A stretch of DNA of 64,000 bases from Psychrobacter proteolyticus (lineage in GTDB: Bacteria; Pseudomonadota; Gammaproteobacteria; Pseudomonadales; Moraxellaceae), in contig NZ_QLKS01000001.1 of NCBI RefSeq assembly GCF_003350005.1, positions 62,001-126,000 of the forward strand, read 5' to 3'. Below the pieces are notes generated by a model. It was not told the DNA's origin and did no database searches. It saw only the letters and a list, made by a program, of their open reading frames with translations. The translations under genes and the position numbers were made by a program. This document shows positions 49,195 to 57,972 of this stretch, in pieces (positions within the stretch are counted from its first letter, which is position 1; each line of letters opens with the position of its first letter).

Positions 49195-50877
49195 ATGAAT
49201 AGTGCTATCGTACTACTATTCGCCGTTGCCGCTATGCTCTGCGGCTACGTATTTTATTCAAAATTTATCGCCACCAAAATTTTAGCATTGGACAACAGCC
49301 GTCCTACACCGGCACATACGATGAAAGATGGGGTCGATTATGTTCCCACCAATAAGTATGTATTGTGGGGGCATCACTTTACGTCAGTAGCAGGGGCTGC
49401 ACCAATTATCGGTCCTGCGATTGCAGTTATTTGGGGCTGGGTACCTGCCATTATTTGGGTAGTGGTAGGTACTATCTTTATGGCAGGCGTACATGATATG
49501 TCTGCTATTTGGGCAAGTATGCGTAATAGAGGGCAGTCGATTGGCTCTATTGCTGGTACTGTCATGGGCACACGTGTCCGCAGCTTGATGATGGTTGTTA
49601 TCTTCTTATTACTACTGATGGTCAATGCTGTATTTGGCGTAGCTATCGCCAATATGATGATCAAGACACCATCTGCGGTATTACCGGTTTGGGGTGCCTT
49701 AGTGGTTGCCTTTATCATCGGGCAGTGTATCTATCGCTACAACATGAATTTGGTCTGGGTGTCCATTATCGGGGTAACTGCCTTGTACGGGCTTATCTAT
49801 CTTGGCCCTATGTTCCCGATTGTGTTACCTGAGACCGTGATGGGTTTGCCTGATAACGCAGTATGGATCTTGATTTTGTTCGCCTATGCGGCGATTGCGT
49901 CGTTGTTGCCCGTATGGATGCTGCTTCAACCTCGTGATTATATTAATGGCTTACAATTATTTGTCGGTTTGATTTTATTGTATGCTGCTATTTTTATTGG
50001 CACGCCTAATATTGTCGCGCCAGCCATTAATACTGCATTACCAGCCGATACGCCGTCACTTCTACCATTATTATTTGTGACAATTGCTTGTGGTGCCATA
50101 TCAGGATTCCATGGTTTAGTCGCCACAGGGACTACCTCTAAGCAGATTGATAAAGAAGAAGACGTTCGTTTCGTTGGTTACTTCGGTGCATTGGGTGAGG
50201 GTATGCTAGCACTTGGGGCAATCCTTGCAGCAACCGCAGGTTTTGCGACTCTTGGTGATTGGCAAGCGGTCTATCAAAAATTTGGTGATGGCTCTATTGG
50301 TGCGTTCATCGACGGCGGTGCGACCATATTGAATGCCGGCGTTGGTATCGACATGGTGCTATCACAGACCATGCTTACGGTAATGGCTGCATTGTTTGCT
50401 GGTACAACGATGGATACTGGCGTACGTTTACAACGTTATATCTTCCAAGAATTTGGTGAATTTTATAATTTGCCAATACTCAATAAGAGTGTCGTTGCAA
50501 CGTTACTTGCTGTCGGAAGCTGTTTGTTATTAGCGTTCGGTGCTGGTGGTATAGATGGCGCGGGCGGTATGATTATTTGGCCACTATTTGGTACAACCAA
50601 CCAGTTAATGGCCGCTTTAACCTTGATGATCGTTACCATTATCTTGTTACGTAAGGGCAAGCCAGTTTGGTACACCTTAGCGCCATTGTCGTTCTTGTTG
50701 GTTATGACTGTTTTTGCACTATTGATTCAGCTCAAAACCTTCTTTACTGATGGTAATTGGCTACTTATTATTATGGATATAATTATCTTAATCGCGACCA
50801 TTTTGGTGACGTTTGAGAGTTTGTCTGTACTACGAAAAGAGTGGTCACTACATAAAGGTAAAAGCGGTGAGGTTTAA
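49195..50877 (+). CDS. cstA: CstA-family transporter
   Basis: A carbon-starvation family inner-membrane protein; characterised members import pyruvate or peptides. The N-terminus ATKILALDNSRPTPAHTMKD and VLWGHHFTSVAGAAPIIGPA is the family signature. Many hydrophobic segments follow (about 14-16), with GFHGLVATGTTSKQI and GTTNQLMAALTL. About 560 residues makes it shorter than E. coli CstA (701), lacking part of the middle and end. ATG 49195 has GGGAGAG before it. A terminator follows, yet two further genes (a CC-ending small protein and an ArsA-like ATPase) line up behind it. Confidence 0.93.
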   Translation: MNSAIVLLFAVAAMLCGYVFYSKFIATKILALDNSRPTPAHTMKDGVDYVPTNKYVLWGHHFTSVAGAAPIIGPAIAVIWGWVPAIIWVVVGTIFMAGVHDMSAIWASMRNRGQSIGSIAGTVMGTRVRSLMMVVIFLLLLMVNAVFGVAIANMMIKTPSAVLPVWGALVVAFIIGQCIYRYNMNLVWVSIIGVTALYGLIYLGPMFPIVLPETVMGLPDNAVWILILFAYAAIASLLPVWMLLQPRDYINGLQLFVGLILLYAAIFIGTPNIVAPAINTALPADTPSLLPLLFVTIACGAISGFHGLVATGTTSKQIDKEEDVRFVGYFGALGEGMLALGAILAATAGFATLGDWQAVYQKFGDGSIGAFIDGGATILNAGVGIDMVLSQTMLTVMAALFAGTTMDTGVRLQRYIFQEFGEFYNLPILNKSVVATLLAVGSCLLLAFGAGGIDGAGGMIIWPLFGTTNQLMAALTLMIVTIILLRKGKPVWYTLAPLSFLLVMTVFALLIQLKTFFTDGNWLLIIMDIIILIATILVTFESLSVLRKEWSLHKGKSGEV

Positions 50878-50907
50878 ACGTTAAACCATATTGAGTGTCT
50901 GTTTAAT

Positions 50908-50940
50908 AAAAAACGCTAGCAGCAATTGCTGGCGTTTTTT
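50908..50940 (+). terminator. Rho-independent terminator after cstA
   Basis: AAAAAACGCTAGCAGC pairs with GCTGGCGTTTTTT apart from one G-T pair, with a tiny loop AATT and a T-run. It separates cstA from the small CC-ending gene, so the downstream genes either use readthrough or their own promoter. Confidence 0.88.
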
Positions 50941-50992
50941 ATATCATATAGGCATGATGGATCATAAGAATTAAGTAAAATACGAGCACATT

Positions 50993-51340
50993 ATGGAAAA
51001 TGAAAACACATCAGATAATATAGAAAACGTTCAACCACTAGAGAACACTCAACCACTAGAGAACACTCAACCACTAGAGAACACTCAACCATGGTGGCAA
51101 CGGTTTAAGAGTGGATTAAATGAGTTTTATCATGCACCTTATCGTCAGACGATGGCACGCGCGGCACGTGATGAAGAAGATTTTTTTATGTTGCTCATGT
51201 TTGCTGAGAGCTTGGGTATTGATAATCCCGCCAGCTTTTATACATTAGAGTTGCAACCTCTATTTTTAGAGAACTTTCATGAGTGGCATACACGCATGGG
51301 GATGGATAGATGTCCATTTGACCACGTTGGGTGCTGCTAA
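50993..51340 (+). CDS. Small protein ending in Cys-Cys (cory-CC-star-like)
   Basis: A 115-aa soluble protein. The N-terminus is a repeat of QPLENT (three copies). The conserved part runs from WWQRFKSGLNEFYHAPYRQT to the end HEWHTRMGMDRCPFDHVGCC, and the last two residues are cysteines. I associate this with the so-called cory-CC-star proteins, small proteins found beside CstA and an ArsA-like ATPase; this is memory, not a search result. It occupies the same position behind cstA as the small YbdD/YjiX proteins do in enteric bacteria. The Cys-Cys end and Cys at RCPF may bind metal or carry a thiol function. Function is unknown. Confidence 0.75.
   Translation: MENENTSDNIENVQPLENTQPLENTQPLENTQPWWQRFKSGLNEFYHAPYRQTMARAARDEEDFFMLLMFAESLGIDNPASFYTLELQPLFLENFHEWHTRMGMDRCPFDHVGCC
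51032..51091 (+). repeat. 18-bp tandem repeat within a coding region
   Basis: Three identical copies of an 18-bp unit beginning CAACCACTAGAGAACACT, plus a partial fourth (CAACCA). Each encodes QPLENT in frame. Copy-number change by slippage would lengthen or shorten the protein without a frameshift. Confidence 0.92.
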
Positions 51341-51413
51341 TAGTAGTGGATTGACTATATAAAAAAGTAGCTAAGCATTTATTAGATAATGAGACAAAAT
51401 ACGAGATAATGAT

Positions 51414-52430
51414 ATGGCATTACACCCTTTACATGGATTGGTAGAGCAGTTAGAGACACAACCGATTATATTTATCGGTGGCAAAGGTGGTGTAGGGAAG
51501 ACCACCACTGCAGCAGCCCTAGCCAGCTACTATGCAAGCCAGCAGCAAAAAACCTTAATTGTCTCAACCGATCCGGCACATAGTTTGGGTGATGTATTGA
51601 ATGTACGACTCAATAATGAGAAAACGGTGATATCACCTTATCTAGATGCGATTGAGTTAAATCCTGATGTGATTGTCGATGAACATTTTGCTCAAGTTGA
51701 ACGTACAATTAAAGCTTATGCCAACCCAGATATGATGCCAAAAATTCGTGAGCATCTGAGGCTATCTAAGTCGGCACCTGGCGCCCAAGAAGCCGCGATG
51801 CTCGAATCCATGTGTCACCATTTAGTCGAAGCTGCAGATGCTGGGTATGAGCACATCATCTTTGATACCGCACCGACAGGTCATACTTTGCGATTGTTGG
51901 TGTTACCAGAAATGATGGGAGCATGGACGGATGGGCTGCTTGCACAGCAGCGACGACAGGCCAAACTACGTTCAGTGGCGACACACTTGGACAGTCACAA
52001 TCAAAAAGACAGTCAAAAGAACGATGTAGCCAATCCGTTTGCAGCCAAAAAATCAGATCGCTGGGAGCAAGCTGTCTCAGTATTAGAAAGACGTAAACAG
52101 CTGTTTCGCCAAGCAGGGTTGCTACTACATGACCGTACACAAACAGCAATTGTGTTGGTGGTGACCGCTGACGTCTTACCATTGGCTGAGACCAAGCGCG
52201 CTATCGAGCAATTGGAAGATAGTAAGCTTATACCAGCAGCAATTGTCATCAATCAGCTGATATCAACCACACAGTCGGATGAGTTTTGGCGACGCCGCGC
52301 TGAGCGTCAGCAGCATCTACTGCAGGATATCGAACAAAGTTTTACAAAGTACCCGCTGTATCCAATCTATCTGCAACAGACGGATGTACGCGGCACTGAT
52401 ACATTAAGTGCTTTACTGAAACCAGTTTAA
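51414..52430 (+). CDS. ArsA/Get3-family ATPase
   Basis: A single-domain ATPase of the anion-transporting ArsA family, 338 aa. The deviant Walker A is GGKGGVGKTTTAA (residues about 22-34), with STDPAHSLGDVL as switch I and DTAPTGHTLRLL as switch II. No second ATPase half is fused, unlike E. coli ArsA. It has no arsB or arsD nearby, so arsenite export is unlikely. Instead it stands behind cstA and the small CC-ending gene. Get3-like targeting or metal delivery for a membrane protein is a possible role, but this is inference. Confidence 0.87.
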   Translation: MALHPLHGLVEQLETQPIIFIGGKGGVGKTTTAAALASYYASQQQKTLIVSTDPAHSLGDVLNVRLNNEKTVISPYLDAIELNPDVIVDEHFAQVERTIKAYANPDMMPKIREHLRLSKSAPGAQEAAMLESMCHHLVEAADAGYEHIIFDTAPTGHTLRLLVLPEMMGAWTDGLLAQQRRQAKLRSVATHLDSHNQKDSQKNDVANPFAAKKSDRWEQAVSVLERRKQLFRQAGLLLHDRTQTAIVLVVTADVLPLAETKRAIEQLEDSKLIPAAIVINQLISTTQSDEFWRRRAERQQHLLQDIEQSFTKYPLYPIYLQQTDVRGTDTLSALLKPV

Positions 52431-52574
52431 TGTAATAAATGAAAAATTGGATAGAAACTACTTTTTAATATTACAAAGCAGATATTATAACAATCAACTA
52501 TAGTATGGTATTAATTGTTGAAATGAGGGTTTGTTTTGCAAAAATTATTATTAATTGGGGCATGATTTTTCGGA

Positions 52575-53303
52575 GTGACTTTCATATTTGGTTCATTAGG
52601 AGCACTTCTTGAAGGAAGTTTAGTCGCTGGCTTATTGATGCTAGTCGGAGGAATTTTACTACTACCTCCTATTAAACGCCTAATTTTAGATAAAAAACCT
52701 AATTTAAGTAGAGGCAAAATAACAGTAGTAGGGTCTATCCTAATATTTATATCAATGTTCTTTTTTACATCAAATGATGCAGAAAAACCTGATAGCTCAG
52801 TAGAATCTAAACCTATTAAAGAAACTGTAGAGAAAGAAGAGATTGTTGAATTAGCTGCCACTCCTATCGAAAACAAGATCATAGAAGAAGAAACTAAAAT
52901 AGATAAACCTGTTAAAGTTTTACAGACAACACCTCCTGAACAATCTATGGCTGAAAAACGAAAGGATGTTGACCCTGTAAAGGCCAGGGAGGTTTTGGAT
53001 AAAGTAGACCAAGAAGTGAAAGCGGCAAAAGGTTTTAATCTTGAAGACATAACAGAAGTGGCTAAAAAAAGTCGACGTATGAAAGCGTTATTGGAGGACG
53101 AAAGTGCTCCATTTGGAGATGAGAACGAAAAAATAGGTCGTCTATGTGACTCTACTAGAAGACAGGCTTTTACATATTGGCTTCAGGTAATAAGTGAAAA
53201 ACGTAAGAAAGAGCCACAATTAACCAAGGACATGTTGCAGTACTACCAAGAGAGTAAAAAACCTTGTTTAGATGCGTTAAAAGAATTCGAGAATAGCTTA
53301 TAA
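52575..53303 (+). CDS. Uncharacterised membrane protein, reading frame possibly cut by a nonsense mutation
   Basis: Not recognised. Two hydrophobic segments (GSLVAGLLMLVGGILLLPPI and VGSILIFISMFFF) are followed by a long acidic/basic, helical outer or cytosolic region of about 180 residues containing REVLDKVDQEVKAAKGFNLE and a C-terminal pair of cysteines (RLCDSTRR, KKPCLDALK). GTG 52575 lies immediately after GGAG, too near for normal initiation. The frame is open further upstream: a TTG at 52536 with GAGGG at good spacing encodes a hydrophobic start, but TGA at 52563 interrupts it where Trp would fit. So it may be a damaged gene or it may start late. AT-rich compared with neighbours. Confidence 0.5.
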   Translation: MTFIFGSLGALLEGSLVAGLLMLVGGILLLPPIKRLILDKKPNLSRGKITVVGSILIFISMFFFTSNDAEKPDSSVESKPIKETVEKEEIVELAATPIENKIIEEETKIDKPVKVLQTTPPEQSMAEKRKDVDPVKAREVLDKVDQEVKAAKGFNLEDITEVAKKSRRMKALLEDESAPFGDENEKIGRLCDSTRRQAFTYWLQVISEKRKKEPQLTKDMLQYYQESKKPCLDALKEFENSL

Positions 53304-53321
53304 AAATAGAGAGAGACATTG

Positions 53322-54995
53322 CTAGTCACGTTTATACGACTGTAACTTACCTGAAAAAGACCATGCCATGTCTGTGCGTAATAACTGAGCTTGTTCGGAC
53401 TTACCGCTACTAAGCGATGACCATTGTGGTTTACCACGCGCTTTTTTGAGTTCGCTTGGTAATTTATGTGCTGGCCATACAGTAATTGGATTATTGTCTT
53501 CATCTGCATGGTCACCGTCGTCAGTTAACGACGTTCCAAGACTGCTGTTTTCGCCCTTATATAATAACTGAGTGGCATCCGTGGCAGCATGACCACGATG
53601 ACGTAAGGCTGTAAGCAAGTCTAATGCTCGCGTGGCTAGCAATGTTAACGTTGCAGGATCAATATACAAGCGTTTTACCCCAGTAATCCTATCGGCAATA
53701 CTGCTGGTATTCGATAGCAGCCCGCCTGCAATACCACCTATAGCGGCACCCAATCCCAGAGTCGTACCTAGGGCTGCTGCATCGATACCTAGTCCTAGAA
53801 GCGCACCAGCTGCTGCCCCAGAAGTGGTACGAATGCCGTAGCTTTTGAGTAGTTCAGGGTCAAAAGGATCTTGTTGATAGGCTTGTAGTTCAAGCGGTGT
53901 TGCTGCGACGGCATTGTCATAAAACTTATAAAGGTTAAGTAAGTTATGCTGCATCGCACGCTCACTTTGCCTGACCGCTTCTTGCATTTGTTCTAAGACA
54001 GGAAGTGGGTCGTCATCTTCATTGATCTCGCGTACAAAGGCAGCAACATTCAATAAAAAATCAGCGATGATAATATTGGCCTCGTCATACAGCTGCGCCC
54101 AATCCTCAGTCCGTCGTTGCATCAGCTGCTCAAGCATCTCAGAGTGGGTGAGCATGGTGGCTAGGTTTTTCCATAGGCGCATTTCATCTTCAAACTCAAA
54201 CGCGACCGAATCGAAACGCGTTGAGATATGCAGATTGCGTCTTGCCAGCATCGTTTGCCAGTCGTCGATATTGGCATTCTGACTGTCGGTAAAATTAAAA
54301 ACAGGCATGACAGGAATCGCAGCCCAAGACAAAATCGCTAGCTCATCTTTATATTTACCCAATACAGGCTCACGAGCATCTACCACGTAGATGGCCATAT
54401 CACTTGTCAGTAGCTGACGAATCACTTTGGCTTCTTGGCTATAATCATAGGGCAACTCGTAGCTGTCTGAAGCTTGAGCAATATCCGCCGCCAAAAACTG
54501 CTGTAAGCGTTCAATACCATCACGGCGACTAGCAGTGTTGTCCTCTAGCCAGTCCATAAGCCCTGAAGCATCTTCCAGACCAGGCGTATCGTATAATGCC
54601 ACTAGCACTTCACCAGTTCGACTGTCTGTCAGCTGTGCTTGCTCAACGTGACGTGTGGTTGCAGCTTCGTTTTTGACTTCACCAAAATATACGTCTCGCA
54701 ATAACGTGCGCAGTATAGAGGTTTTACCTGTATTGGTATGACCAACGACCGCCAATTTGAGCGGTTCACCACTGGCAATGGTTTTCCTTGTCATCTTTGA
54801 CACTGGTGCTGTCGTTGCTGATGCTTCGGTTGATACAGGTTGATTATCCTGAGTAGCTATTGACTGAGCTACTGTAGGTTTTAAAGTGTTGTCTGAAGGA
54901 GTGCTTGAGACATCAGGGGTTGGCTCATAAGCCTTGTCTGCAAAGAGACCTGCAGGCTTATCATTCTCATGATTATTTTTATTGTCATTATTCAT
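53322..54995 (-). CDS. GTPase with DUF3482-type C-terminal domain
   Basis: The G domain starts near residue 80: Walker A GHTNTGKTS (85-93) and DTPGLED as the G3 motif; a polar, low-complexity segment precedes it. The C-terminal half includes an Ala/Gly-rich stretch (GALLGLGIDAAALGTTLGLG) that resembles a glycine zipper and may insert in or sit on the membrane. I recognise this as the DUF3482 GTPase type that in other Gammaproteobacteria follows a DUF2868 gene directly. Here a fatty-acid hydroxylase gene lies between them. Role unknown; TrmE-Era-like GTPases often act in membrane or cell-cycle control. Confidence 0.8.
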   Translation of the reverse strand: MNNDNKNNHENDKPAGLFADKAYEPTPDVSSTPSDNTLKPTVAQSIATQDNQPVSTEASATTAPVSKMTRKTIASGEPLKLAVVGHTNTGKTSILRTLLRDVYFGEVKNEAATTRHVEQAQLTDSRTGEVLVALYDTPGLEDASGLMDWLEDNTASRRDGIERLQQFLAADIAQASDSYELPYDYSQEAKVIRQLLTSDMAIYVVDAREPVLGKYKDELAILSWAAIPVMPVFNFTDSQNANIDDWQTMLARRNLHISTRFDSVAFEFEDEMRLWKNLATMLTHSEMLEQLMQRRTEDWAQLYDEANIIIADFLLNVAAFVREINEDDDPLPVLEQMQEAVRQSERAMQHNLLNLYKFYDNAVAATPLELQAYQQDPFDPELLKSYGIRTTSGAAAGALLGLGIDAAALGTTLGLGAAIGGIAGGLLSNTSSIADRITGVKRLYIDPATLTLLATRALDLLTALRHRGHAATDATQLLYKGENSSLGTSLTDDGDHADEDNNPITVWPAHKLPSELKKARGKPQWSSLSSGKSEQAQLLRTDMAWSFSGKLQSYKRD

Positions 54996-55235
54996 AGTAA
55001 CGTCTTATATTTATTGATGGCAAAAACACACAGTAGCCATTTATTGTAAAACAAATCTGATTGGGTATCGGTTATGAATGCGTATTGTCCATATCATAAA
55101 TCGTAATCTACGCATTTATAATCATGCTCTAGTCGGTTCAATATACTTTGGCTACAAGAAAGACGAGTGAAAGTACTACAAATAGTAGGCTAAGCGAGAC
55201 TGACACCGTATCCAATTTATAGAGAATTGACTATA

Positions 55236-56207
55236 TTAGACAGCACTAGGTGGACGCAGCAGTACCTTTAGCTTTTTCTTGATGCCCTTGGCACGAAAAA
55301 ACCGCTGCCACATACGGTAAAAGACGCCAAATATCAGGCTAATGATATTGTCGTGACTGGTTTCACCAACGGCACCGTATTTAACTGGGTTGTTGACGGT
55401 ATTTTCTTCTACATAAGTACCAAACCAGCGATCAAAAATAATAAGAACACCACCGTAATTTTGATCAATGTATTCGTTATTGGTGCCATGATGGGCACGG
55501 TGATTGGATGGGGTATCAAAAACATACTCCACCCATTTGGGGAATTTTCCCACGGTTTCGGTATGGATAAAGAATTGATAAATCAAATCTAACGCATAAA
55601 AGAAGAATACCCAGACAGGATGTACGCCCAACATCATCAGCGGGACAAAAAACAACCACCAACCCGTTACAGAGTACAGCACGCTTTGACGCATGGCGGT
55701 GGACAGATTCATATGGTCATCTGAATGGTGCACGACATGCGCTGACCAAAACCAATTCATACGGTGTGACGCGCGATGGAACCAATAATAGCTAAACTCA
55801 ACTGCGACGAATATAGGTATGGCGGTAAGCCATGTCACCTCAATAGTAAATAAGCGATATTGATATAACCATAAGCAGATAGGTATGACGATAATCGCTT
55901 GAACAATCAATTCAAACCCTAAATAAGAGCCACCCAAGCTAAAATTGGTCATCGCACGGCGCCAGCTAAAGCTTTTACTATTGCCGCGCTTGGACTGATA
56001 GAGCCATTCTGCCAAAAATAACAAGAAAAATGGACCTCCAGCCAGCGGTAGCAGCCACTCTTGCCAATACGCAGGCAAAATGCTCGCTAGCATTGGCTGC
56101 CACGACTCTGGCGCAGCCGTTAAGATACTTTGGTTTAATGCCTCTCGGTATCCATCCAATAGTTGACCATACTGACCTAAGGTCATGAGAGAATTGTCTG
56201 CTGCCAT
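55236..56207 (-). CDS. Fatty acid hydroxylase / sterol desaturase family membrane protein
   Basis: An integral membrane di-iron enzyme. Three histidine motifs are visible: HRASH, HVVHHSDDH and, after a gap, HRAHHGTNNEY. Between and before them are several hydrophobic segments, as expected for the family. It is 323 aa. The family hydroxylates or desaturates lipids; bacterial substrates are mostly unknown. It sits between the DUF2868-like and DUF3482-like genes on the same strand with about 145 and 240 bp spacers. Function in lipid modification is inferred. Confidence 0.87.
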   Translation of the reverse strand: MAADNSLMTLGQYGQLLDGYREALNQSILTAAPESWQPMLASILPAYWQEWLLPLAGGPFFLLFLAEWLYQSKRGNSKSFSWRRAMTNFSLGGSYLGFELIVQAIIVIPICLWLYQYRLFTIEVTWLTAIPIFVAVEFSYYWFHRASHRMNWFWSAHVVHHSDDHMNLSTAMRQSVLYSVTGWWLFFVPLMMLGVHPVWVFFFYALDLIYQFFIHTETVGKFPKWVEYVFDTPSNHRAHHGTNNEYIDQNYGGVLIIFDRWFGTYVEENTVNNPVKYGAVGETSHDNIISLIFGVFYRMWQRFFRAKGIKKKLKVLLRPPSAV

Positions 56208-56352
56208 CTTGGGCTCCTAGCCACTATAAAACATCCTTGTCATCTTGATATGACGTTACAGCTATTAAGACCTATAATATTTATTTATTGTATATCATGC
56301 TAGTCATAATGATAAGTTAAGATATGAGTAATAGATTAAAAATTAGAATGTA

Positions 56353-57753
56353 TTAAGTATCTATATCAACCAAGCCAATTTTTCGTGCAGAGAGCGCTGT
56401 TTGCCACTGTTGATAGCGAACGGCTTGTTTGTCTGACGGCTCATCATCGGTACGTGCGTCAGTTAAGTCAGCAGCAGAGTTGGTATCGCTAAGCAGTTGT
56501 ACAATAAGACCATCTTTTGCGTGAGCAGCGAGTTGATCGAGTTTGCGTAGCGTACCGCGGTCGGGCAGTGCATTGCTATGAATGCCAATTAAAACTTGCA
56601 CCGGATGCGCATCTAAGTAGTTTTTAAGCCGTGTCATATCATCACGGTCATCGACGATACCAAAATCCTCAACTTCGCTTGATTGTTCAAAATCATGGTT
56701 GCTGCCATCAAGCCCTGACTGCCACCATTTGTCCTGATTTGCAGGGTATTCAAGCAGCGCAACTAACTTCTTGCCCACACTGACCGTCGCTTTTGGAGCG
56801 ATAGGGGCTGGTGCCTCAGTAAAGTCATCAGCATCCACCACGTGCCGCTGCCAAAAATTTAGGATTTTTTGATAATAGGGTTGTTTGATATCCAAACGCA
56901 TTTTTTTGCGGCGGAACATCATTGCACAGAACGCCCATGCTATCGCTCGCGGTACAATGCCGTACATCAGCAAGCTACCAACCAGTAATCCTGCCCACTG
57001 CCGTGCAACAGATAGCGGCATGGCTTCTGTCACAAGCCTGCTCTGTGCGATCGCTGTACTGTCTGGTACACCAAATCCCACCATACTCGGTAGCCAGCCT
57101 AATACCTGAGTCAAGCTCACAAGCGCCTGATCGGAGAGTAGGGTTGACTCCCAGCTAAAGCTATACTGACGTACAACCAACAAGAATATAATCGCAAGCA
57201 GCATACCGGTCAATGTCGCCAGCCACAGCTGATGACTAAACCGCCCCAAATACCAGCGCATACCGCTGTGCTGCAACTGCCGCTCATAAAGATCTACGGC
57301 TGCCTTGGTCACATCGTCCTTACCACGTATGAGATAACTTGGACTGACAAAGCTCGCAAACCAACTGGGCGATTGCTGATCTCGATTGACAAGGGTCATG
57401 GCAAGCCAGCCACCAAGCATAATGGTATGAAAACCAAGTAGACAGACCAACACATAAAAGAAGTTCACAACATTAGACTGCAATAACGTAAATAACCCTA
57501 AAAACCCTGAGATACACCACACCACGCTCATAACGATCATAATGCCTTTTATACGGCCGTCAATCTTGCCTAGTACACGTGCAAGCGCCCCGTTGCTGTC
57601 TATACGTGACGCCCGTCGATGTAGCTTTTGAATAGGCGTGCCATTCTCGCCCTGAAGCTTTTCCGTGATTAATAACGGGTCAGTGGCAAAGACGTGCTGA
57701 TCGGTCTCTAAAGCACGTACCAGCTCGGTCAGTTGATCTTGGGGTGATAGCAT
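56353..57753 (-). CDS. DUF2868-type membrane protein
   Basis: About 466 residues with clusters of hydrophobic helices: IMIVMSVVWCISGFLGLFTL, then NFFYVLVCLLGFHTIMLGGW, then LATLTGMLLAIIFLLVV, and a later LVGSLLMYGIVPRAIAWAF. The C-terminal half is soluble and includes ALLEYPANQDKWW and a conserved-looking VQVLIGIHSNALPDRGTL. I recognise this as the DUF2868 type, usual partner of the DUF3482 GTPase. ATG 57753 is chosen; a TTG at 57783 lacks support. The biochemical role is unknown. Confidence 0.75.
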   Translation of the reverse strand: MLSPQDQLTELVRALETDQHVFATDPLLITEKLQGENGTPIQKLHRRASRIDSNGALARVLGKIDGRIKGIMIVMSVVWCISGFLGLFTLLQSNVVNFFYVLVCLLGFHTIMLGGWLAMTLVNRDQQSPSWFASFVSPSYLIRGKDDVTKAAVDLYERQLQHSGMRWYLGRFSHQLWLATLTGMLLAIIFLLVVRQYSFSWESTLLSDQALVSLTQVLGWLPSMVGFGVPDSTAIAQSRLVTEAMPLSVARQWAGLLVGSLLMYGIVPRAIAWAFCAMMFRRKKMRLDIKQPYYQKILNFWQRHVVDADDFTEAPAPIAPKATVSVGKKLVALLEYPANQDKWWQSGLDGSNHDFEQSSEVEDFGIVDDRDDMTRLKNYLDAHPVQVLIGIHSNALPDRGTLRKLDQLAAHAKDGLIVQLLSDTNSAADLTDARTDDEPSDKQAVRYQQWQTALSARKIGLVDIDT

Positions 57754-57972
57754 AATGCGATAATATCCGTATGAAAGCGTCAATATAAGAAATAGGAAGC
57801 AAAAAATGCGCGTTCTAATCGTTATAGATTATTGTAGCGTATATAGAATGAGGATGACTTGTATTATTTTTATCATAGTAAACCCTCATAAAGTCAGCCA
57901 AAATGAATAAATGAAACCCAATCGTGTCAAAAAGCGTATAAAAAAGACATATCAAAAAAAGGAAGGTGCCAT

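Noticed and set aside
51414..52430. Reading the ArsA-like gene as an arsenic resistance pump ATPase.
   Set aside because: Only one ATPase domain, no arsB, arsD, arsC or arsR nearby, and a fixed position behind cstA.
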